DNA of 64,000 bases from positions 635,081-699,080 of the forward strand of contig NZ_CP080504.1 in the NCBI RefSeq assembly GCF_020342435.1. Reading direction: 5' to 3'. Source of the DNA: Candidatus Vallotiella sp. (ex Adelges kitamiensis) (GTDB taxonomy: Bacteria > Pseudomonadota > Gammaproteobacteria > Burkholderiales > Burkholderiaceae). Both the position numbers and the translations under genes were made by a program. The stretch's first letter is position 1, and every line of letters begins with the position of its first letter. This document shows positions 55,447 to 64,000 of the stretch, piece after piece. The notes beneath the pieces were generated by a model. That model searched no databases, was not told where the DNA came from, and saw only the letters and a list, made by a program, of their open reading frames with translations.

Positions 55447-57303
55447 TTACATCATCTGATCCCGCACCCAAAACAGGCGCCGCTGCAAAGAATTTGGCAT
55501 GCGCCGCCAGATTTTACGAGCCCACTTATAAAAGTGGCTTCGATTCATACCGGCGTCTAAAGTAGGTGCACAGATCTGGCGGTGCTCGATTACGGCCTCA
55601 TACCAGAATGTGCGGCGCAAATAATACCAGTAGAAATACGCGAGTGGCACAGCCGGATTATTCCATGGCTTTGCCTCAAAACCGGCGTAGTGAACTATCT
55701 GAGGCGATTCAAATGCTTCACGTACTTTCTCCGCTAGATTCGGGCCTAATCCAGATATCACGTCCATTGATGCGTTGACGACATTCCAGCTTAAATCTAA
55801 AAATTTAACATGTCCAAGTAAGCACTTATTAAGTACGTCTTGATCGAGAAACCAGTAGCGTTTTTTTATAAGTTCGTTATAGGCGTATTCGCGGAAGTTC
55901 ATTGCACGCAGCGCTTCAAGATCCATAACAATAAGACCAGCCTGGAAATATTCTTCGCCCCGATTGCCCATGTTAAGCCAGTTTCGCAGATAGTCTCCCG
56001 CGCGTTCCCCGCCGGCTTCCATGAGTGCTGGCACGCCTGTTGCCACAAAACTTCGCATGATAACGTCGGGTACTGCTCCGACAGCATATCCAGATAAATT
56101 GGTATCGTAGATCACAGATAAATCGCCAAGCACGACTGTATCCGCATCGATATAAACAACCCGATTATACTGAGAAAGTAACTCCCCGAGACTTAATCGA
56201 TAAAGAGTGGCAGCAGAAAAATGCGCATGTAGCTGAATGTCAGCAAACATATCTGAGCATGCCAAGAAGGTAAGACGTCCGCCTTCATTCAATTGAACTT
56301 GCCGTTTAAGCAGCGCCTGATTAGTATTAGAAATACCGCCATCAAGCACAACTAGATCCAGCTCTCGCTTCGGATCTAAGTTAGCCCGCAGAGAAGTCAT
56401 AAAAGTCGCTAGGTGCGGTACAAAGTTATCATCCGACGCCGTCACCACGCTAACTGAATTAGCGGCCGGTTGGGTGGGTGGGCGATATTCGATATGCTGC
56501 TCCCGTATAAACACGCGCTCGAGTTCGATATAAGCCACTGAATCAGCGAGATGTTTTCTTGCAAAAACATTAAAGAGACGCTCAGACATGTAGCCAAAGA
56601 CGCGTTGGGCAGCTAATGAATAGTTAGTCAAATCAAGACGGCGCTCAACCTCGAATAGAATCGAAAACACCCATTGACAGTATTCATTAAATAGATCGCG
56701 ACACAGAACGAAAATATTTGTGAAATAGCCTGTATGTCCATCCATGACCGCATCAAAATGTCCTATATCTGTCGGATATAAATCAACAATGACAGCGCGT
56801 AACACATTAAGATCTGCTCCGTAATGATGCACAGCATTTGCATAATGTGTACGTAATGTTCGCCTCCTCGAATTGCGTACAGACCATTTTCGAGGAAGCA
56901 CAGCAAGCAATCCAGGCTTCGACAGAAGGAGCTTTTCGACATGCGCAGCTGTAAGGCCAAGGTTTTCTATTGTTTTTTTATCCAAATCAGAATAGTTCGC
57001 ATACCCACGTGCGTCGATTCTATGTCTTGCACCACTAAAATCTAGGAAACGCCGATAATGCATTAAGCCGATCCACTGTGCATCTCGATCATTTTTCCAG
57101 GCCCAATACAATACTGTTAATTCACAGAAGGTATGGTTTTTATATGAAATATTATCACCAGTATCATCGCGCCTACAATCTGGATTAATAGACGAGCGAC
57201 TTGCACCTACCTGCATCGGCAAAAAGCATCGATCCGACACCGATACCAGGCCAGGTTTATGATGGCAAACGTAGATATGCACCAGGTTATTCGTCGTAGA
57301 CAT
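55447..57303 (-). CDS. Bifunctional DUF4422 (GT111) + GT8 glycosyltransferase, WbbM-like galactan polymerase
   Basis: 618 residues in two modules. Residues about 8-250 are a DUF4422 domain (YVCHHKPGL, WIGLMHYRRFLDF, QRVFGYMSERLFNVF), the family renamed GT111 after the study of Klebsiella WbbM. Residues about 283-600 are a GT8 domain with DxD at 386-388 (YIDADTVVLGDL) and the late HYAGFEAKPW motif. In Klebsiella a protein of this double type polymerises D-galactan I, one module adding galactofuranose and the other galactopyranose. The same role is inferred here from architecture and neighbours (wzm-wzt before, glf after). Donor specificity cannot be read by eye. Confidence 0.85.
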   Translation of the reverse strand: MSTTNNLVHIYVCHHKPGLVSVSDRCFLPMQVGASRSSINPDCRRDDTGDNISYKNHTFCELTVLYWAWKNDRDAQWIGLMHYRRFLDFSGARHRIDARGYANYSDLDKKTIENLGLTAAHVEKLLLSKPGLLAVLPRKWSVRNSRRRTLRTHYANAVHHYGADLNVLRAVIVDLYPTDIGHFDAVMDGHTGYFTNIFVLCRDLFNEYCQWVFSILFEVERRLDLTNYSLAAQRVFGYMSERLFNVFARKHLADSVAYIELERVFIREQHIEYRPPTQPAANSVSVVTASDDNFVPHLATFMTSLRANLDPKRELDLVVLDGGISNTNQALLKRQVQLNEGGRLTFLACSDMFADIQLHAHFSAATLYRLSLGELLSQYNRVVYIDADTVVLGDLSVIYDTNLSGYAVGAVPDVIMRSFVATGVPALMEAGGERAGDYLRNWLNMGNRGEEYFQAGLIVMDLEALRAMNFREYAYNELIKKRYWFLDQDVLNKCLLGHVKFLDLSWNVVNASMDVISGLGPNLAEKVREAFESPQIVHYAGFEAKPWNNPAVPLAYFYWYYLRRTFWYEAVIEHRQICAPTLDAGMNRSHFYKWARKIWRRMPNSLQRRLFWVRDQMM

Positions 57304-57369
57304 GACGGGAGGGTCCGCTAAGTAATACCAAGAAGATTAGTATGAGATATTAAGAGACCATGCGTTATG

Positions 57370-58098
57370 CTAAATATTTTGGTCGACTGGCACTTCTGTT
57401 AACATACCTCTCTCGAGCACGATCTTGCGATTACAGATTTTTTGTACAAGTGGAGCTGAATGCGAGGCCATCACAAGAATAGATGATTGCTCAACAAGCA
57501 AATTCAGGCGGTCGGACGCCTTCTTGTTGAACGACTCATCACCTACGGAGAGCCATTCGTCTATTAGAAGAATATCAGGGCACACTGCGGTCGAAACCGA
57601 GAAAGCAAGACGTAAAACCATTCCACTAGAATATGTCCTGGTAGGCATTTCAAGATAGTTTCCCAGTTCGCTGAACACTGCAATCTCATCGATTTTCTCT
57701 TCGATCTCCCTTGGATGTAGCCCCATTACAATCCCGCGCAGAAAAATATTTTCATATCCAGTCGCCTCAGGATCCATACCGAGCGATATATCGAGCAGAG
57801 AGCTAATCTTACCTTGAACATTAAGTGTTCCCGATGCGGATGCATAAACCCCGGATAAAACCCGCAGCAACGTAGTTTTGCCTGCACCATTATGGCCCAC
57901 TAAGGCAACCCTATCACCAGCTCTAAATTCGAAGCTCGCGTCGCTCACAGCACGTACAATTACGTACTTACCCGCATCGCGGGCGACACGGCCACCAGTA
58001 GTCGCGCGTAACACAACTTTTTTTAAAGAGCGGTGTGATACATTAAAAATTGGAAATTCTATCGTGATATGTTCGGCGAAAATATGTACGGAATTCAT
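57370..58098 (-). CDS. wzt: O-polysaccharide ABC exporter ATPase Wzt
   Basis: Energises export of a lipid-linked polysaccharide across the inner membrane. Walker A is GHNGAGKTT (68-76), the signature is TYSSGMVLRLAFS, and Walker B is DILLIDEWLSVGDE, typical of the Wzt/KpsT/TagH class. At 242 residues it has no C-terminal carbohydrate-binding domain, unlike the longer Wzt proteins that read capped chains. The short form is what the D-galactan I exporter has. It begins 15 bp after wzm. Confidence 0.9.
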   Translation of the reverse strand: MNSVHIFAEHITIEFPIFNVSHRSLKKVVLRATTGGRVARDAGKYVIVRAVSDASFEFRAGDRVALVGHNGAGKTTLLRVLSGVYASASGTLNVQGKISSLLDISLGMDPEATGYENIFLRGIVMGLHPREIEEKIDEIAVFSELGNYLEMPTRTYSSGMVLRLAFSVSTAVCPDILLIDEWLSVGDESFNKKASDRLNLLVEQSSILVMASHSAPLVQKICNRKIVLERGMLTEVPVDQNI

Positions 58099-58113
58099 TC
58101 AACAATCCTGTTG

Positions 58114-58905
58114 TCAAAGCCAGTACGCGATGCGATGCCGGTAATGAGACAGCAACGACGAAGCCATTACAAAAAAAAATACGACTGCTCCCAACATCCA
58201 GGACCAGGACTGGAGAGTGGGCAGACGACCAAGAAGCGGATCGCGCACCACATTAATAAGGTGTGTCGCTGGGTTCAAATTCACAAGCCATAAGAACTGG
58301 TCGCCAAGCGTTTTCGGTTGCCACAGGATAGGTGTGACATAAAATCCAATCATTATGAGATTTTGGACAACCGGCTGCAGATCGCGAAAACGCGTGCACG
58401 GGATAGCGATGCATAGTGAAGCAAAATAAATCGCCATAGTAGAAAGCAGTAAACCTGGAATTGCCACTAGCGCCGTCCACGACCACCCTGGCCCGATAAA
58501 TGAGATTACAATCGCGACAACAAGGAAATTATGCGCGAAGATAATCAAATTGCGTGTAACGAGCCGCAAGATATAGGATGGAATCGGTAAGCGCGTCTGC
58601 TTCATTATCCCTGTAAACTGTATAAAGCCTACACACGATTCATTAATTTGCATTGAGTAAAATGACCAGATTACTTGTCCTACTGCGTAGAAAGGCAAGT
58701 ATTCTTGAATCTTCATATTGAAGATCATCGACCAGACTACACCGAGCGTTGCAATCAAGATACTGGTACTAAGCGTCATCCAGAACGGGCCGAGCACCGA
58801 ACGGCGATAGCGCTGCTTAATGTCGTACCATGCGAGCAAGCCCCACAGATGAGGGGCTTTTACGGTATCCCAGAGCTCGTTCCTACAAAAATTTATTTGT
58901 CTCAT
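58114..58905 (-). CDS. wzm: O-polysaccharide ABC exporter permease Wzm
   Basis: ABC-2 family membrane protein of 263 residues with six predicted helices (about 33-55, 65-88, 108-135, 143-167, 176-196, 232-254). The N-terminal LLAWYDIKQRYRRSVLGPFWMTL is characteristic of Wzm/RfbA/KpsM-type polysaccharide exporters. First gene of the five-gene glycan operon. The promoter must lie in the AT-rich region upstream but was not identified. Confidence 0.9.
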   Translation of the reverse strand: MRQINFCRNELWDTVKAPHLWGLLAWYDIKQRYRRSVLGPFWMTLSTSILIATLGVVWSMIFNMKIQEYLPFYAVGQVIWSFYSMQINESCVGFIQFTGIMKQTRLPIPSYILRLVTRNLIIFAHNFLVVAIVISFIGPGWSWTALVAIPGLLLSTMAIYFASLCIAIPCTRFRDLQPVVQNLIMIGFYVTPILWQPKTLGDQFLWLVNLNPATHLINVVRDPLLGRLPTLQSWSWMLGAVVFFFVMASSLLSHYRHRIAYWL

Positions 58906-60445
58906 AAATTGAGGTATGGTTAGTTCTGTTCTTTTTATTCGACGATAATGAATAAAATTCTTCCGAAGACTGGCATTATCACTTCACGATCACGAAGTGT
59001 CTGCAAGGATAAACGTTCTGCTCTTTCATAGCTCCCCTTAGTTAAACAAGCTCCCCTTACCGGAGGCGTTAATAGACTATTTCCTTGTGTATCCGTGCCC
59101 CTCTAAATGAGGAATATTTTGGTGAAACAATATACGAAACGTCTAAATTTCAGTAGTAACTTTTAAAGCAAGGATCCAAAGGAAGCATAGACCGAATTTG
59201 CACACCGCGTGTAGCATATTATTCACGTCCGGTAATGCGATGTTTTCTATACGTTTCATAGCAATTAAGATGTTAATTGAACATTTTCTAAACAACACGC
59301 GGCATGAGACTATTCGGTAGCTGATTAGCCCCTCTCAGGAGACCTCTACAACATAGGTACTACTAATTATCGCCTAAACTGTGAGTACATAGAGTTACAC
59401 ATGCTAATAGCTGACCGCAGCCTTACGAATACAACACTTTTAGCGAGTATATCCCTGCCTAAGCGCATATCGAGACTTATTACCCAATAGAATAAACTAT
59501 TGAGTAATATAATAGTAAGGCTACGACCCTAGCTATAACTCACGTTGTTATATATAAAACTCCGGTAAGTTCTTTCAAGGCTTCCTATGACTGAAATATC
59601 CAATCATATAGACTAACAATTGCATCTCATCATTATCAATGATCCACACATTTCAAAAATACGATTAGTCTGGAGCTTATTCTGGAATTTATCTAGTGCA
59701 TAAATACGTGCTTTCTTACTCAGTAAAGAATACAGCTGATAAATAGCAACAGAAGAAAGAATCCGGGGATTTTTTACTGTGTATGATTACCTCATTAAGC
59801 TAGGACCAGAGAGATAGCACAATATTCTGCAGTAAGCACTTTTTCAAAAATTATAGGACCGCTAAAGTAGCAATAACTCTCTGAGTTAGACATGCTTAAA
59901 GCTTTTACGCAATATATATTTATACTATCGCGCTAAATAAGCCGTCTTTAAAAGACGATGGAAAATTATAGCGGAGACTACATATCTAAAACGGGAAATA
60001 TACCTATCCAAGATATGTATTACATAGACAGCGTATTATAAGGCTTGCCCGTTTGCCCGATGACTTTCTAATTTAGCCGATGCTAGTTAAATATTAAGCA
60101 CACATCGCATTAAGTGATAGTATAGGTAATCGTGACACACTATTAGTGTTAAATACTTGTAAGTTTTTAACTGCATAAATTTCAGACGCCACGCTCATCA
60201 AAGAATGCCTGTAAATTATAGTCTTAATATTATGCTCTAACTAAGACTACCGCAATATATAAAATCTAGTTTTGCTTGTTTATGAAATATTATACTTCCT
60301 TTTTCTATAGAAATTACGTTTGAATGTCGACCATAGTGCATTATTAACTTAATAGAAATTTAATTTAGTACTAATAAGAAAGCATATTCCAGTCAAACGC
60401 ACTATGTTGGCAAGAAATTATCGCGTGCAGGCCTATAGATCTAAC
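58906..60445. other. 1.5-kb spacer upstream of wzm
   Basis: No gene supported. It contains small repeats: CACTTC-8-GAAGTG at 58980-58999, an 11-bp direct repeat AGCTCCCCTTA at 59030-59040 and 59049-59059, a 12-bp near-perfect hairpin at 59479-59508, and CGTCTTT-A-AAAGACG at 59943-59957. The wzm promoter should lie near its left end. Confidence 0.5.
59479..59508. repeat. 12-bp hairpin with one mismatch
   Basis: ATTACCCAATAG-AATAAA-CTATTGAGTAAT; the single mismatch becomes a G-T pair on the minus strand. Lies in the wzm upstream spacer. Role unknown. Confidence 0.4.
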
Positions 60446-60754
60446 TCAGATGAGACACGGCATTTCATTCAGCCACCAAGTGGAGTGGCATGACTCTAAT
60501 AAGCTAAGTACCTCTCTAAACATAGAGAAGATGCGCAGTTTTTTCTTAAGACGTTCAGATTGTGAATTCCCATAAATATAGATTATTAATTTATGCAGCC
60601 TCTGTCTTTCAGTCAGTACTGAAATCTGAGCGAGCTTTATTAAATTTAAAATAAATAGCGGCATGTTTTTAGCTGTATTAAACTCGCACTCAATACATTC
60701 AAAAAATTTTTTTAATAAGAAATAATTTTCTAAAATTAGTGCACGTTTTAACAA
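60446..60754 (-). CDS. Uncertain small hypothetical protein at the edge of the AT-rich block
   Basis: A 102-codon frame rich in Leu, Lys, Phe and Ile (FFECIECEFNTAK, LTERQRLHKLIIYIYG, SERLKKKLRIF). It has a believable amphipathic helical pattern but matches no family I know. The only upstream start is a TTG without a clear ribosome site; an ATG occurs 30 codons in. It may be a remnant of a larger gene or a chance frame in AT-rich DNA. Confidence 0.25.
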   Translation of the reverse strand: MLKRALILENYFLLKKFFECIECEFNTAKNMPLFILNLIKLAQISVLTERQRLHKLIIYIYGNSQSERLKKKLRIFSMFREVLSLLESCHSTWWLNEMPCLI

Positions 60755-60848
60755 ACCCAGCTCTAAAAATAGGGGAAGTTTCTTTAGGGGGGTAATTTAG
60801 ATCTAAATATTTTAATTCAGAATTAAACTATGCTTAATAAATAATTAA

Positions 60849-60876
60849 TAAAATTTAATGAAGTCATTAAATTTTA
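60849..60876. repeat. 13-bp perfect inverted repeat, 2-base loop
   Basis: TAAAATTTAATGA-AG-TCATTAAATTTTA. One of the two longest hairpins in the AT-rich block, near its left end. Function unknown. Confidence 0.6.
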
Positions 60877-62391
60877 AAAAAAGTTTAATTAAATAATTGC
60901 TTAATTCAATACATGCAAGTAAATTTGTATGTAACCTACTTACATTTGATGCGTATCTATTTTTAGAGCTCCTTTACCTCAGCCATAAGATTTTATATTT
61001 TAAAAATATTATTATTTATAATAAATTTAGTTAATCTTTATTCTTAGAATGCAGTATAAATTTAAATAGCACAGTTTTTAAAACTGGTCAATTGTTATCT
61101 GTAATATTAATATAAATTATATCGATACTCACTCAAATAATTCTCACATCTTCTTTTGTCAAAAAGCTTAAACTTTTCTTTAAAAAAAGAATTTAGATAT
61201 CACATACAAATATATCAAACCTGCCTCTATTAAATATTAATAGTTCCTATAATTAGGAGGAATTACTCCATATCTTATATATACATTATAAATAAAAGAA
61301 ATATTCTTCTTAAGAAAGATCAAAGACTTCGATCTGGTTCCTGAGATTGCTTGAGAATCTCATTGCATAGCTTTACTTCCTAAGTTATATAAGCATATAT
61401 CAACTATAGTAATACGCTCACGCGGTTATGCACTTAGAATTAGAATTATCGTTTTATACGTTTCGTCTAGTTTTAAGACTGTATTTAAAATTTTTACTAT
61501 TTTAGAGATTTGAACTGTATATATCCCTGAATATAATTCTTATATTTTTAGCACATCTATTATGCGTTTTTAGATAATTATTTAATATTCTTTTGTGTAG
61601 AATACATAAAAATTAAGTTTTAAAAAACATACTTAACATTTTTTTACTAAAGAGCTATGATAATATCATTTTTTTAAAAAAACGTTAGAAATCTATAAAC
61701 TTTATTTTTATAAATTTAAATAAATAATTAATTTAATTATATTAAAATTTAATTCTTTTAAAGAAATTAAGAATAATACTTAAAAGTTAGTTTAGTTTAG
61801 TATTAACTACTAAATTAGTAGTAAATAAATATATATTTTATTTAATAACTTTATTAATTAACTTATTATTAATTAGTTTTGTATAAAAAATTTAAGTAAA
61901 TTTTATAGTTCAAATTATTTTTGAGTGTTATAAACATTTACTCGGTAGATATTCTTCTACTTTTTTATAAAAAACACTTTACAAGTAGTAATTAATGCTT
62001 AGTTAATTTTTTTTAAAAATTTATTTTTAATACAAAAACCCAGTTTTTATATTTGAATATAAATTCAATGTATTATTATAAGTTTTTTTATAAAAACATA
62101 CATAATTATTATGTATATGTAATTTTTAATTAAAAAACAATTTTTTGTATGTAAAAATTTATGAAAATATATATGTAATACTTTTACACTAATTATTAGT
62201 ATCTAATTTTAATTATTATTTAATATATACTATATTAGTAGTATTAAGTTATTAGCAAGTTCTAGTTATCTTAAATACTTTCTATTGAAGACTAGCATCT
62301 TTAATTATATTAAATAATAATTATTCTTCAGAATATCTGATAAAAATTATTATGCTTTTGTAGGGCACATTTATTAAGAATTAAAATAATA

Positions 62392-62427
62392 CATATTATA
62401 TTTCTATGTTATTAGAAATATAATATG
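62392..62427. repeat. 15-bp perfect inverted repeat, 6-base loop
   Basis: CATATTATATTTCTA-TGTTAT-TAGAAATATAATATG. The longest perfect stem found in the AT-rich block. No T run follows it. Confidence 0.65.
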
Positions 62428-62945
62428 ATGGAACTAGTAATAATCTTTACTTGTGGTGTTAATATCAAAAATATAAAGTAATTTAGTAAATTAACTTTTA
62501 AACTAAATTAATAATAAATATTATATATTATACTTATAAAGTAAGTAACATTAAATGTTATAAATAAAACTTTAAAAAGTATTTGATAATATCAATCTTT
62601 TTAATATAAAAAGATTATTTAAATATATTGATTATATAGATATAATCTAGTTTTTTTATGCATGAACGTTCAATTTATAAAATATTTTAACAAAATTTTT
62701 TGTGGAACTAATTTATATATTTTTGTTAAGCTTTAACTATACTAATTTTTAGATATGTCTAACCTTATTAAGGTAAGTTTAATTACTTAGTATAAAGTAC
62801 TGAGTAATAATCACTAAGTATATAGATTAGGAATATTATTATTTTAATAATGATTTTAGATATCGTACTAGCTCAGTTTTTTACTTTAGATTTAATAAAA
62901 TCTGTATAGTACACATAAATAAAAGCTACGTATAAAGTAGGGCTG

Positions 62946-63374
62946 TTATATTACTCTAGCTCGGCAAATCGACATCACTATGATGTACAATCCTGGTGAT
63001 ATAATAAACCACCCCCTACTATCGGCTGCCGCGTGGAGTGCTAACTTTAGTCCGGTAGCATGGATAAATTGTCCGATTAACCATACATTAAATAAAAAAC
63101 AAATAAGTGAAAAGCAGTATAATGTCTGCCGCAATAGTTGCGGAAATAGATGAAATGACTGACTAACCTGTGCTTGCACACCGGGCTGTATAATTAGTAG
63201 AAATAGTAGAATAATGTATAGATATGCTAACGGTGATGATATAACGTTAGTTAAGATGAGCGCGAAGCTCATTTGCGACATTACATCTAACCAACGCGCA
63301 AGCAATACTACTCCGATCGCGCGCAGTGCGAAAATTTTTGCAGTGTTTGCCCTAAAATTATGCCTTGGCCGCAT
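62946..63374 (-). CDS. Small integral membrane protein, function unknown
   Basis: 142 residues with about four hydrophobic segments (near 15-35, 48-66, 84-106, 122-138). It begins RPRHNFRANTAKIFALRAIGVVLLARWLDV and contains SPLAYLYIILLFLLIIQPG. The sequence is Burkholderia-like and its codons resemble the neighbouring genes, so it is probably real. The ATG one codon inside the longest frame is used. It lies downstream of the partial glycosyltransferase on the same strand and may share its transcript. Its left end abuts the AT-rich block. Confidence 0.65.
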   Translation of the reverse strand: MRPRHNFRANTAKIFALRAIGVVLLARWLDVMSQMSFALILTNVISSPLAYLYIILLFLLIIQPGVQAQVSQSFHLFPQLLRQTLYCFSLICFLFNVWLIGQFIHATGLKLALHAAADSRGWFIISPGLYIIVMSICRARVI

Positions 63375-63530
63375 CACTTTCGGAAAATTATTCTCCCCGT
63401 TTGTTAAGCAGTCGCCGTTCGGCTACTGCAATTTGCACTAAAAGTGCATTACAAAGATTTTTGGTATACTATATTAGTCACTGTATCAGCAAAACTCTAA
63501 ATATTATAGCTGTAATCGATAAAAGAATAT

Positions 63531-64000
63531 CTAGGCTTTACTAAGCTTCTTTTTTGGCTGGTAATAACTATGTGTACTACTTGTACGATGGCTGTGATGA
63601 AGAAGTTCCTCATACACATGAACGTAACGCTGTGCCATCACCTTTGATGTAAAACGGGCTTCAAACGCCGCCCGCACACCGGCCCGTGATAACGTATGCA
63701 GCTGGTTCACTGCGATAACTGCACTCAACTCGTCTTCAACAATAAAGCCAGATACACCATTCTCGATTACTTCTGGTACTGATCCGCGTTTGAACGCTAT
63801 TACTGGGGTGCCACAGGCCATTGCTTCAATCATTACTAGGCCAAATGGCTCCGGCCAGTCAATCGGGAAAAGTAACGCATGTGCGCCCGATAGAAATTGG
63901 GCTTTTTCAAGCTCAGAGATCTCGCCGATATACTCAACATGTGGTAGTGACATCAGGGGCTTAATCTGTTCTTCGTAATATGTACGATCAGTTTTATCAA
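63531..64000 (-). CDS. GT4-family glycosyltransferase, C-terminal part (start outside the window)
   Basis: The reading frame is open to the window edge, so the 5' end is missing. The visible part is the C-terminal GT-B half: HVEYIGEISELEKAQFLSGA, then LLFPIDWPEPFGLVMIEAMACGTPVIAF, the donor-binding EX7E region (EPFGLVMIE), and RGSVPEVIENGVSGF. Translation upstream of the first ATG (63953) stays protein-like (YYEEQIKPLMSLPHV), confirming a partial gene. Substrate unknown; these enzymes commonly act in envelope glycan synthesis. Confidence 0.9.
   Translation of the reverse strand, partial: DKTDRTYYEEQIKPLMSLPHVEYIGEISELEKAQFLSGAHALLFPIDWPEPFGLVMIEAMACGTPVIAFKRGSVPEVIENGVSGFIVEDELSAVIAVNQLHTLSRAGVRAAFEARFTSKVMAQRYVHVYEELLHHSHRTSSTHSYYQPKKKLSKA

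Larger units (their letters stand above)
60780..62945. other. Extremely AT-rich, hairpin-dense block
   Basis: About 2.1 kb with far lower GC than the rest of the window (sample lines count 5 to 7 G/C per 60 bases). No coding frame is seen on either strand. Perfect or near-perfect inverted repeats are frequent, among them 60849-60876, 61072-61086, 61806-61822, 62098-62116, 62392-62427, 62594-62616, 62630-62647 and 62783-62807. No DnaA box (TTATCCACA type) and no parS-like palindrome was recognised. Confidence 0.8.

Noticed and set aside
55009-55565. Two plus-strand frames overlapping glf and the WbbM-like gene
   Set aside because: Antisense shadows of glf and the intergenic gap, with no ribosome site and no family resemblance.
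59030-59059. Insertion-sequence end from the AGCTCCCCTTA direct repeat
   Set aside because: Only an 11-bp repeat with no transposase or terminal inverted repeats.
60780-62945. Chromosomal replication origin
   Set aside because: AT-rich, but no DnaA boxes were recognised and no dnaA, dnaN or gidA gene is nearby; kept only as an open possibility.

Overview
The window looks like a chromosome segment of a reduced-genome betaproteobacterium of the Burkholderia lineage, most likely a host-associated symbiont. Nearly every recognisable protein reads as an eroded Burkholderia orthologue, and several Burkholderia gene orders survive: dnaG-rpoD-tRNA, xseB-ispA-dxs-folE2, polA-thrB-membrane protein-uvrD-valS, carA-carB-greA-DUF4149-rlmE-ftsH-folP-glmM, and gloB-methyltransferase-rnhA-dnaQ-tRNA-Val. 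The reduction shows in base composition well below that of free-living Burkholderia, in about one quarter of the window being non-coding, in spacers of 0.8 to 4 kb without readable genes, and in small genes missing from conserved strings. I see no insertion sequence, phage, plasmid gene or CRISPR array. The exact genus is inference; an insect or fungal endosymbiont of the Vallotia/Mycoavidus/Mycetohabitans type would fit.

Layout. 0.3-10.9 kb: tRNA-Ile2, rpoD, dnaG, tsaD, folE2, dxs, ispA, xseB. 12.3-15.0 kb: polA, split by a one-base frame break in a G tract. 17.1-25.8 kb: a probable small pseudogene, thrB, a membrane protein, uvrD, valS, galU. 25.9-34.2 kb: tusA, alaS, glnS, tcdA, pdxH. 35.3-46.9 kb: glmM, folP, ftsH, rlmE, a DUF4149 protein, greA, carB, carA, all on the minus strand, with a good promoter upstream of carA. 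47.1-52.1 kb: mltD with a C-terminal tandem repeat, gloB, a methyltransferase, rnhA, dnaQ, tRNA-Val. 53.1-58.9 kb: an O-polysaccharide operon. 58.9-62.9 kb: a 4 kb gap that includes about 2.1 kb of extremely AT-rich, hairpin-dense DNA. 62.9-64.0 kb: a membrane protein and a glycosyltransferase cut by the window edge.

Functions. Most genes serve information processing (replication, transcription, aminoacylation, tRNA modification) plus retained biosynthesis: isoprenoids (dxs, ispA), folate (folE2, folP), vitamin B6 (pdxH), threonine (thrB), carbamoyl phosphate (carAB), and envelope precursors (glmM, galU). The most striking content is the minus-strand operon wzm-wzt-(DUF4422+GT8)-glf-GT2. In order and domain architecture it matches the D-galactan I O-antigen operon of Klebsiella (wzm-wzt-wbbM-glf-wbbN), but no wbbO follows it.

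A second theme is slippage-prone G tracts. Runs of seven G/C occur inside at least seven intact genes and a run of nine near the end of glf. A run of six lies exactly where polA loses frame. At both polA and glf, a -1 shift or one extra G would join two neighbouring reading frames into one protein.
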